Shown here piece after piece: positions 55,131 to 64,000 of a DNA stretch of 64,000 bases. This DNA comes from Isoetes taiwanensis. Taxonomy: Eukaryota > Streptophyta > Lycopodiopsida > Isoetales > Isoetaceae. Under the pieces are notes generated by a model. The model worked only from the letters and a program-made list of their open reading frames with translations, was not told the DNA's origin and did not search any database. The translations under genes were made by a program, and so were the position numbers. Positions within the stretch are counted from its first letter, which is position 1; every line of letters begins with the position of its first letter. The stretch lies in assembly GCA_021234155.1 (NCBI GenBank), contig JAJEKV010000237.1:248001-312000 (forward strand). The letters are read 5' to 3'.

Positions 55131-56225
55131 CATCAAACTGGCCCATCCACCGTCATTTTTCTATCATTTTTTATACGGATACAACACTTTAATCATGAAC
55201 AATCTTATATTATCCAGTATCTTTTCCACAATTGCAGAACCTTATGCATTGCAACAAATCTTACATAACCTCTCCTTCATTTGCATGTTGCACTTCAAAC
55301 ACAACTACTATTATCTCGAAATACAAAATATCTCAAACACTAAACCATATAGTTTCTAGAAAAGCATACATATATTAGAACATGTGCGTCTTCTAAACGA
55401 CTAATAAAGGTTTATATAAGTGCAAGCTTGTATAAGTTTTGGACTTGTGACCATCCCCCATTCTTGGCTCTTATACATATGCCTTTGAAAATTCTAATGA
55501 TGTTATGTGACAAAAAAGATGGCAATTTAAAGAATAATGTGGATTGGTATAATTATCAAAAGCAAGTTCACATGTTTCATCACTTGTTGCACCATATTTA
55601 TTATTTTGAACCTAGTTTTGTGAAAAACAGAACCATTTCTATGCAAAGTAATCAAAAGTGCCTTTTATTAGTTTTTTTTTTTTTTTTTTTTTTTTTTAGC
55701 AGGCTTGCCTTACCTAACCTGATGTGCAAAGTTTTCTGAATTCTTAGCCTGGCCGCGTGTAAGGACATGTCATCTTACACGTCCAAACCTTTTCTCGCAT
55801 TTTTTTTCCCCTCTTTTTTTTTTAAAGCACAGGTGACATAGGTCTAAACTGTTAAATCTTGCTTTTTTTCAAATCGATGGCCACCAAAATCAGATAAGCC
55901 AAAAAGACACTAAGATGCTGTTGGACAAAGTCTACGGAATACAACTAGTTTTCTATTAAGTCAATGGAAAGTTCCACCTCTAAACCCCGGGGGTGGACCT
56001 ATCATATAAGGGGTACCTCATGTGCCTACAAGGGGCCGCCAAAAACCCCCTTGTATATGCCTTAAAAATCTTTCAAAAACCCCCATTTCAGCCACATAAT
56101 GAACCAGAGTCACCTAAAAAAAGCTCCCTAAGTAAGAGTATATGTATGGTTCAAGCCCAATATAAACACTTTTGGGCCACTCACCTAAATTGTACGGCTA
56201 TAACTATATGAATCTCCTTTGCTCT
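55131..56225. other. No recognisable gene; poly(T) tract
   Basis: Unassigned. It contains a poly(T) run at 55671-55698 followed by AGCAGGCTTGCC, whose complement resembles GGCAAGCTTGCTAAAAAAA at 6397-6416, so both may be ends of one repeat family. Confidence 0.4.
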
Positions 56226-56310
56226 AAACACAAGATATCCGACTGACCAAAGTAACCATAGAAAATTTTTCGATGAGACCCCAAAAGTTTGCCCAACATT
56301 GGTGCCGCGT
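56226..56310 (+). repeat. Dispersed repeat, copy 2
   Basis: Diverged copy of 14965-15035 (ATCCGACTGACC, GAAAATTTTTCGATGAGACC, TTTGCCCAACATTGG). Confidence 0.5.
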
Positions 56311-57840
56311 TAACTTAACTTGCATTTGTTTCTTACTCTCGACCCCAATCTCATAGACTATGCTTTAGAATTTCGATACAGACATTTCTATCATTTTCGT
56401 GGATTTTCAGACCTGGGATCTGGTTTCAAAATGATGCAAGCTTTCTTTTGTGAAAAATCACTGTGTAAGATGCCAGCACATTTTGTAATTCAAGTCGGGA
56501 AAATCACAGGTTAAAGAGTTTACACGATTCGTAAGCATACACAAGCGTCAGGTTTGGCGACTTCGAAAAAAAGGGCTTTAATATAGTAAGATGAGGGAGC
56601 AACACCACTAATCTTGTGACCACTAGAATTACTTCTTTTTCCACGCTTTTTTTTAACCCCAGAAGTGAAAATTCCATCCAAAATAATGAGCCATGGCTCC
56701 AACGCATGTCCATATGCATGCCAAAAATGGACTCTAGAAACCAAGTCCAATGAAGAAAATAAGTTGGGAGAGCTTTGGGCTATTTCATCCTGGCTTATTG
56801 ATGCGGTGCATGTTCTTCAATTTTCCAAAAGGAATTGCATTCCCTTTAGATGTTTGAGCTACCTGATAACCTTGGCTTTTTGCTTGAAGCACTCAAAAAA
56901 CACGATCCATGAACTAGCCTGAAGATCAAGAGATAAAGTTATTCTATGAGGAAGGAAATATTGAGGTGTAGTAGCTCTCTTTAACATTAAATTTTCATAA
57001 GGTAATTTTAATTGGGTTTCCATTTGCATTAAATGTTCGATTAGGGTCCAATCAACTAAGTAACTGTGTTTAACCCCTTACATCAGCAGAGACAAGTTGA
57101 AGCTTCTCTTTCATTGGGTCTTCCTAGTCAGAAATCTTGTTTTTGTTCTTCTTATAGTTTATAAACCATGAAAGCAGGCCTCACAATCTTGTGCCAACTA
57201 CTACCCCCAATGTTGCTTGAATACTCTCTCGGAATAGATATCTCTTTGCCATTGTGAGGGAATGGGGTTTAGAGTTCCTATAATAATGCTCTATTCTTCT
57301 ATCATGCCTCACCTTATTATATTCTAAACTCTAACCCAGCTTTTTTGATATTGGTCTTGGAAACCCATTTGGCTCTAGAAATAATCTGTCTTGTTATTTT
57401 TAACCAATATGTTTTATACAGCAGAGACAAGTTGGACACCAGACATGAGCAGTAAACCATGCAAGGATCTTTAATGGAAGAAATGAGTAGCCCATATAGT
57501 TTATAAACTATGGAGGTAGTGCCCCACAAACTTGTGCCAATCCTTTAGAGCCTTATTTTGAAGTGACAAACAAATTATCAGACAATAATTTCTGCCAATA
57601 TAAAAATGTGTATCAGCCATCTCATGAAATACTTGCCGAGCATTTTCAATTTGGAGTACATATTAAAAATTTCAAAGAGTGAAGAATTTAGGGATGCAAG
57701 GTTGATCAAATGTGCAAAGTAGGAGCTGAGCTCAGAACTGTTAAAGGTAGATGTTGAGCTTGGATGAATGTCTGGACTCTAAAACAAACAGCTGACAACC
57801 CTACATATGTTTTAGTTTGCATGAAGTGTAGATAAGGGGC
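56311..57840. other. No recognisable gene
   Basis: Unassigned sequence. Two segments (about 57090-57180 and 57420-57510) share phrases such as GCAGAGACAAGTTG and AGTTTATAAACYATG, so a diverged internal duplication is likely. Confidence 0.4.
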
Positions 57841-57847
57841 ACAGAAA

Positions 57848-57960
57848 GGGTTGGCAGCTCAGTGGTAGAGCACTTGGGTTCCAAGTAGGATTGATATCCA
57901 TTCATTTTGGCAAGTGCTCCGACACAAACGAGATTGAACAGACTTGAGTGATGTCCCAAT
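57848..57960 (+). repeat. SINE-like sequence with tRNA-type A box
   Basis: GGGTTGGCAGCTCAGTGGTA then GAGCACTTGGGTTCCAAGTA has the D-arm/A box of a tRNA. The B box is degraded (GGATTGATATCC for GGTTCGANTCC). This fits an old tRNA-derived SINE, not a working tRNA. Confidence 0.45.
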
Positions 57961-58062
57961 CATAGTCTATTTCAGGGATGCAATGTCGTGGGAATCTTAT
58001 TATTTGCAATAATACCACAAAATGGTAGAGTTAATAAGTATGTTTATCATTGGCAAAATATG

Positions 58063-58138
58063 TAATGTAATGTAATGTAATGTGGCAAAATATGTAATGT
58101 AATGTAATGTAATGTAATGTAATGTAATGTAATGTAAT
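58063..58138. repeat. (TAATG)n microsatellite
   Basis: About a dozen TAATG units, interrupted once by TGGCAAAATATG. Confidence 0.95.
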
Positions 58139-58566
58139 ATAATATTATCACATCCACTTTGGACATTGAAGGCCATGGAGCAGTAAATATACAATAATTT
58201 TCACATTTTCGGTACCAGTGAACGGTGTGATTCTATAGCTCTAAAATAGTGATCAAGCATCATAGGATCATGATCAAGTAGTGATATCAATCATTAGTTT
58301 GTATACAGAATGTTAGCCATGTGCTCAAAAACACAGGACTATTCCTACTGTTGTACATGGGCAAGACACATGGGAAGAACCCTAAGCCCCAAGGGAAAGG
58401 AAGAACATAAAGAAAGTCACGTCAAAGAAGATATAAAGGGATCCCAGGGCGTGAAGTTACCACGGAGCATGGAGCATGAGTCCTCCACGGCATGTTTGGG
58501 AGTAGGTAGTCGCTATCCCCAAACTACAGTTTTGCCATTATGGGCCTAAGGCCATTGTACTATATA

Positions 58567-58595
58567 CTAGTAACGTGTGCCCGGCGATGCCGGGC
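58567..58595 (-). mobile_element. Helitron 3' terminus, minus strand
   Basis: On the minus strand: a perfect 7-bp hairpin (GCCCGGC/GCCGGGC, 3-base loop, 58579-58595), eight bases, then CTAG (58570-58567) followed by T. Same architecture as 4256-4283, and the stems are related in sequence (GCCC-GC). The element body would extend to the right, over the unassigned minus-strand candidate exons at 61-62 kb. Confidence 0.72.
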
Positions 58596-61054
58596 ATTAG
58601 TCATAGGTGCTTGAAATGTGTAGAATAGTAGAATAGGTTGAGATAAAAATGGGATAGGATGGGATGCCTGCATAGGTGATGGAATGGATAGTGATTATCT
58701 TGGAGTGTAGATGGACTGAGGGCTATCTACTCAATAGACGTAGTGGAGTATAGCTGGACTGAGGGTTATCTACTCAATAGACTTCGACTTTATTGAATAT
58801 TTAACTGAATTGTAATTTGGAGAAATGTCTTTACAATGTGATTTCGAACTTATTTGTGTAACCAAGTGAAAGAGAAATCCGCTAGCCCTACATCTAGCTT
58901 TTAATTTGAAAGTAAAGGTGCTCAAACGACTTTTTGCAAAAATTGAGGCGATATTGCAATATTGTAATGTCCGCGTTTATTGCAAAATGAAGTCTTTTTT
59001 TTATGATCAAAGTAGAAATGAGGGGTGATTCAATTGTCAAGGATATGGAGCACCAAGAACAATGCAAGCAAGAATGCCTGACCCCTTCACATTCCACATG
59101 ATAAGGAATAAAATCGTATAGATTGTTCTTCATCTTTATTTGCAATGCAATTTTCTTTGTGCATCCCAAAAAAAAAAAAAAAAAAAAAAAAAAAAGACCC
59201 AAAAAAAAAAAAAAATCAAAACATTCTATACCACCCCCTTGACCTGCAGAATTCGGGTGCGCCTGGCGGTAAGTCGACTTCATTCTCCCGGTTTATTGCA
59301 TGCCACTTTTTATTTTGGATAAGAATGATCCTTGAATTTGCAAGAATCTATATTCACTTACCCTTGCGTAGAATATAATGTCTCTTAAGTGTTGTCTAAT
59401 ATTTGGATCTTTTTGTGTTCTAGGGGATGGGCGGTAATACAAAAGTGAATTGCAATAAGCTTACTACAATTTATTTCGTATTGCAAAAGGGTGTCCTTGC
59501 AATGGTTTGGACTATGATTTAGGTACGGTATTCTATTGAAATTTGTATTTTTTTAGTGAAAATGAGCATCTTCTTTGGTTTTTCCATGTTATTTCTATTT
59601 TGGATAATTTTTTGGCTTTTTGTGGGCCTTTTTTTCAATGGTTTGCAAATAGAATACCCTGTAGGTGGAGATAGGATTTCTCTGTGCTATAATTAGAGGG
59701 GGATTTATTAATTTTATGCTGCAGGATCTGGGAAAAACTGACTTCTTTTTTGTCCCTTCTACATCTGAGTTTGGGTTGATTCAAGAGTTTTTGTTGTTAA
59801 CTTCGTTGTACGGAGCAGGATTCATCCAAACATTTCTTTTTAAATCAAGCCCCACAATATGGGTTCTGGTGACAATATGGGTTTTGTTGAGGCTGCTATG
59901 GTCTGGAGGTTCTAATCCTCCGGCACTAATTTCTGGTGGCCAGGGGATGGTGGATTCAAGAAGCTTTGGTTGTATGAGCTTGTTTTCTGTGTCCTTAATT
60001 TCTTAATTTTTGAGCTCTAGCTTTTGTGGGTCGCTGTCAAAGAAAATTCCTTTGGGTGCAGTTATGTTAGACTCCTTCAAAGATTTTTAATTGTGCCTTT
60101 AATTTTGGAGCTCTAGTTTATATGGGTAGTGCTAAAGCAAATTCCTTTGGGCACAATCATGTTAGACTCCTTCAAAGATTTTCAAGTTATGTCTTCTTCC
60201 AAAAACTTTTTGCTGCACATCAACGTTGCTAGGAGTGCCTTGGCTTCTTTAACTGAGTTGCAGTTACAGCTTGGTTATATATTTTGTAGAATTGTGCAAG
60301 CTTCACAACAATTAAGCAGGCCCAACAAAGGGCTATTATTATAGAAATCATGACGACTATATTAACCATATTTTTCAAGCTTCATGTTCTTGTTTGCCCT
60401 CCTTATATTTATCTACGCCTCAAATTCTAAGGCATAAAAGGTATTTGATAATGCCAAGAAAGAGGGGAACAACATGCAGAATCATCTTACAGATAATATG
60501 TTCACCTTGGACACTGTGTTCACCATGCCAAGTTTTTTGTCTTGAAATACTATTGTGATTTGGCACGCACATCAATAAAACTGCACATCCCGGTTTTGCG
60601 AATCAACAATGTGATGCTCCATTGTCTGCTTATAATAAGCGCTGCCATTTGCACAAAAACTGCCAAACTACCACCAAACAATATAATTGAAAAAAGGAAA
60701 TAATGTCATTCAGTAATATTGACATAATGGGAACCCTTTTGTTATTATGATTTCTCAACTTTTTATGTACGATCCAGCTTATATTTTAGTACGATTAAAT
60801 GCTGCCTATGATAAAATTGTAAAGGTATACACGACATATATCTAGATCATATAAGCTATATACTGACTAAATCAATGTTTGTTAACATTAGATCCGTTGC
60901 ATGAGTACTTGAGACCACTACCAGCAAGCACTCAAACAGATATGGAGGAAAAAATGCAAAACTATTCTAGAGAGGAAAGTAAATCATAAATGAAGATCGC
61001 CAAGCAACAACATAAATCACCAGAAACTAAACAATGGCTTTAATATTCACTCAC
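58596..61054. other. No recognisable gene; likely Helitron body
   Basis: Contains A-rich runs at 59167-59214 and an imperfect duplication at 60007-60183. The frame at 59665-60006 is unassigned. Confidence 0.4.
60007..60183. repeat. Imperfect duplication of about 85 bp
   Basis: Units 60007-60090 and 60103-60183 share GAGCTCTAG, AAATTCCTTTGGG and TGTTAGACTCCTTCAAAGAT, roughly 80% alike. Confidence 0.75.
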
Positions 61055-62012
61055 CTCATAAATATGAAACTCACAAAAAGGATTAGCAGCCCCAAGCCAA
61101 ATCCAATGACAGAGCACCTTTTCAACCTGCAAATAGGGTGCCAATTACAATTAGCAATCGAAAGTAGCACTCTAGCATAAACTCAGGACTAACCATGCAT
61201 TATTATATGTGGTATGTGGATTTGTTCATTAAGGTACTGTCCAGCAAAGCATTTGTGGAGAAGAATTTTGTGGAATCAGGCACACATATTTATACCACTA
61301 TTAATCAAAACGAATCTCTAATATATAAGGGCTCAGATAGCATAGAGAGATCCCATTTCTAAAAAATAAATTCTAAATGCACATAGACTATGCATGCCTA
61401 CTTAACTTTTTGCCATGCCACGAACATGTTCCAGAATTGTGAATAGAATATATTTGGTCTGTGATACAGCTATGGCTGCATCTCTGTCTCTGCACAAATC
61501 AGAAAAAGGAATGAGCAGTGGACCTTAAAAATGTTTCAATCATCAAAACTCTCTACTTAACTAAATTGCAAAATCATTGAAGAATATATTAAACATTTAG
61601 AGAAATGGAGCAAGTACCTCCATTGCATACGGAAAAAGAAGCCCGAATATCTCTGTCTTGTTGTGCATTCTATGCAGAACCTGAAATTACCAAGTTAGCA
61701 TCCTCCACAATTAGCATTCTATTCCAAATGATAAACCTCAAAAATGGAAATAATACCACTTCAGCGAAACATAAAATGGATTGTTATAACAATTGCTCAA
61801 AAATCACGGTACAATCAAATCACAAAAAATTAGACTTACATCCAAGTGGAACCACCCAAAAGAATCACATTAACTAAAGCCTACACGATAGACATGATGC
61901 TTGATTCTCCAACATTCCCCTGAAATGTCCAAAGTTTCATCAGGAATATTGAAGTTCATAACCAGACCAGAAGCCATGAGCAAACTATTACTTTGGTGCG
62001 TCAAACCCAACC
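61055..62012 (-). other. Candidate exons of an unknown gene, minus strand
   Basis: Three stretches with good splice signals: 61618-61680 (acceptor tttcag, donor gtactt, 63 bases), 61055-61126 (acceptor tttgcag, donor gtgagt, 72 bases) and one beginning at 62012 (acceptor tttgcag) that reads LTHQSNSLLMASGLVMNFNI. Lengths are multiples of three, so the first two keep phase. In one frame the 72-base exon reads KRCSVIGFGLGLLILFVSFI, a convincing membrane span of the kind found before the kinase domain of receptor-like kinases; in the other it reads VEKVLCHWIWLGAANPFCEF. I cannot name the gene, and no kinase follows. Confidence 0.35.
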
Positions 62013-62448
62013 CTGCAAAACAAATGCAATACTGAATTCAGGAACAATAAAGGATTCTAATAATCCAAAATGGGAATGCGAATGTGAAGGACCTCCATCG
62101 TTGCCATTGGAAGGAATCAGAATCAGAGAAGAAATCAGGAAACTTGGCTAAATGTATTTGCTTTATGCCTTTCATGAAATGGCATAACATCCACAGGTAG
62201 ACCTTAACAAAGCTCTGACTATGGTGGTTTGTGCCTCCAGAACCTTGTATGTATTTTCGAAACTTCATGCAATTTTTCCCATTTCCCACGTCACATTTCT
62301 TGCAAAAGACGAATTATCCTGTAGCAGAGAAATTTACTCGACATAACCGACTTCCTTCTCACACTGCAGAACCTAAGAAGCTAAAAAATCCACTGCACCC
62401 GGCTAGGTATGGCAGAGCGGGGACGAAAAACGCACTGAGTTCTCATGC

Positions 62449-62649
62449 ACTGAGTTCTTATGCACATTCCGATCCACCTGCAGCTCTACTCACCTTAGAA
62501 ATCCGATTGTCCTGGCTTGTGTGCTCTTGAGCCGGCTGAGAAACCTGAAAAAAAAGATCATGAACTGAGTTTTTATGCACATTCCGATCCACCTGCAGCT
62601 CCACTCACCTTAGAAATCCGATTGTCTGGCTTGTGTGCTCTTGAGCGGG
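62449..62649. repeat. 115-bp-offset duplication
   Basis: Units 62449-62535 and 62564-62649, more than 95% alike (ACTGAGTT, CACATTCCGATCCACCTGCA, CCTTAGAAATCCGATTGTC). Each unit contains, on the minus strand, the same gtgagt donor-like site, so a small exon end was duplicated. Confidence 0.9.
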
Positions 62650-62821
62650 TCACAGATTTGCTTGAGGCGCAACGAAAATGAGGCGAGCATAGTTTCGTAG
62701 AAAACCAACCCACCGAAATGCAAATTTCGTCATTGAATGCTGGCGGGGCTATTCAAAACCCAGATTTAATTTCGTCAAGTGGCGGGGGAGTTGATGCCGG
62801 AGGGGGGGCTGCAAGTTGAAG

Positions 62822-62855
62822 GGAACGCCGCATGCGGCGTTACATGCGGCGTTCC
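62822..62855. repeat. Nested palindrome
   Basis: 13-base arms GGAACGCCGCATG / CATGCGGCGTTCC around 8 bases. The left arm plus spacer also contains an 18-base perfect palindrome (62824-62841), and CATGCGGCGTT occurs twice in tandem. Confidence 0.9.
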
Positions 62856-62859
62856 TGGC

Positions 62860-63300
62860 ACAGATACCAAGACCCTCCAAAAATAAGAAAGAAGATATAT
62901 ATCAGAACCTTAGACTTAAGAGGTTAGATGAGATCAGACAAGATTAGCCCTCTTCTTATTTCAGTATCTGCAATTCAGGCGAGACTCATTGTCAGTATCA
63001 TTTTATCAAGAGATGTTTTTTCTTGTGTTTCTCTCTCATTTAGCTCTTAGTTCTTGGTTTTTTTCAAAATCCCGTCTCACACTCTTTGTTCAGGATCTGC
63101 CTGTTTGATCTATGGGCCCTCATCGAGGGATGTCTCATAGATGATCCCGAACTTGACAAAAACACCAAACACTGTCATCGATGCCCAGTCTTGACTCAAC
63201 TTTTTCTCCTCCAATATGTCAATTTTTTTGCAATGCCAAAGGCAAACCCACTCACGATCAGAGTGTCGAAGACATATGGAAGAGTTTGGAGCTTTAACTA
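62860..63300. other. No recognisable gene
   Basis: Unassigned. The frame at 63086-63307 lacks a signature. Confidence 0.35.
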
Positions 63301-63306
63301 TTCTTA

Positions 63307-63504
63307 ATGAACACTCACAGCCTCAGATCAAATTCCACATTTTATTTTACCACGCTGCATGGAGCACCATATCAATGGCTCATGCCTAATAAGAGCCACT
63401 GGAAACAAAGTTGGCGAGAAATGATAGTAGTGTTTCTTGCCCATTATGGGTCCTTCGTGAATGATCAACATATTCTGAAGCAACCCAACGATACACAGCA
63501 ATAA
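63307..63504 (+). mobile_element. Possible retrotransposon gag fragment
   Basis: The segment FYFTTLHGAPYQWLMPNK then WKQSWREMIVVFLAHYG resembles the conserved Retrotrans_gag pattern (F-x-x-x-L-x-G-x-A-x-x-W ... SWxExxxxFLxxY). Nothing else of an element is visible around it. Weak and broken. Confidence 0.35.
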
Positions 63505-64000
63505 ACCTCTGAATCAGCACGGAGGAATACACATGCGCTCATCCCACACCTTTTCTACAGATAATGGTATTTCAAGTACAAACCACGCCCCAGCAATACC
63601 AACAAAATCCACAATAGCAAAAACCCAGAGGTCAATCTTCTCGAACTCTTTTATACACCACACACCAGAATAACAAAAACACTATTACATCACTTGTATT
63701 CGCACATTGAAGCTTCCTCTCTCTATCGCCTGCCTCTCTCTCTAAAAATACAAAAGAAAATTTTGCATACAGAGCTGGGGGTTAAGTTGCACAACGCCTT
63801 ATGAAATTATGCGAGCCGAATATGACATGATCCCACTAGAATGTGAACCTATGCGTAGCTCTTTGACATACTTGGTTAGAATGATGGGAACAGATGAAGA
63901 TAGTTACACTCAAATGGCTTTGAAAGAAACACTTGAAGTGGTTGGTATGCGGATGGCTTGATTTGATTGCATAAATGGGGGCTTTCTATTGAAGATCTGG
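63505..64000. other. No recognisable gene at the window edge
   Basis: Unassigned. The last 200 bases have coding-like texture (AEYDMIPLECEPM, SLTYLVRMMGTDEDSYTQMA, LKETLEVVGMRMA on the + strand) and may belong to a feature continuing past the edge. Confidence 0.3.

Noticed and set aside
57848-57960. Functional tRNA gene
   Set aside because: A box is good but the B box is degraded and no acceptor stem can be drawn.
58000-58194. 64-residue minus-strand ORF with ITLHY repeats
   Set aside because: It is the (TAATG)n microsatellite.
59140-59378. Poly-lysine ORFs
   Set aside because: They result from the A-rich tracts and have no independent support.
1-64000. CRISPR arrays, bacterial operons, organelle insertions or rRNA genes
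   Set aside because: None seen. All repeats are plant-type mobile elements or satellites and the genes are nuclear plant types.

Overview
This is nuclear DNA of a land plant. The evidence is a plant ATL-type RING-H2 gene, plant-type NLR remnants, pieces of plant ABCG/PDR, EF-1alpha, PPR and GT77-type glycosyltransferase genes, short GT-AG introns of about 60-65 bp, and retrotransposons primed by initiator-Met tRNA. The gene density is very low and repeats dominate, as in the large genomes of ferns, gymnosperms or some bryophytes and lycophytes. The sequence alone does not let me choose among these.

Layout. 0-5.3 kb: fragments of an ABCG/PDR transporter and an intron-bearing EF-1alpha pseudogene lie on the + strand upstream of a clear Helitron 3' end at 4256-4283; a broken Ty1/copia piece follows. 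5.3-10.6 kb: a minus-strand set of broken gene pieces (GT77-type transferase, PPR E motif, LINE ORF1). 10.6-11.6 kb: the one convincing intact host gene, an intronless ATL RING-H2 E3 ligase. 11.7-15 kb: a fold-back repeat cluster and small duplications. 15.4-18 kb: a possible Arb2-like exon and a decayed PIF/Harbinger transposase. 18.4-19.9 kb: a TTAGATTC-rich tract, a tRNA-derived SINE-like head and a satellite of about 111 bp.

20.2-42.6 kb is dominated by one superfamily of Ty3/gypsy elements: a truncated copy (20258-about 22860), a structurally complete 9.2 kb chromovirus (23763-32996, target duplication GCGAT), a solo LTR on the minus strand (38318-40126, target duplication TTCTC) and a minus-strand 3' LTR (40907-42519). 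A decayed multi-exon gene of unknown identity (34.0-38.2 kb) sits among them. 42.6-47 kb is mostly empty, with small candidate exons. 47-51.4 kb holds two NLR relics and a long direct repeat around one of them. 52222-55130 looks like a hAT-like DNA element with a LINE remnant inside. 55-64 kb has a SINE-like sequence, a microsatellite, a minus-strand Helitron 3' end at 58567-58595, unassigned minus-strand candidate exons and small duplications.

The most interesting observation is in the chromovirus. Its Gag reading frame opens with a 10-residue match to the histone H3 amino terminus (MARTKQTARK, H3 residues 1-9 after Met removal), and a diverged relative 4 kb away opens with MARIKCIARK. The same element ends its integrase with a chromodomain-like segment, a fold that reads the H3 tail in other proteins. 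Its leader carries three evenly spaced hairpin units, and the LTRs of the superfamily begin and end with hairpins whose stems differ in sequence but still pair.
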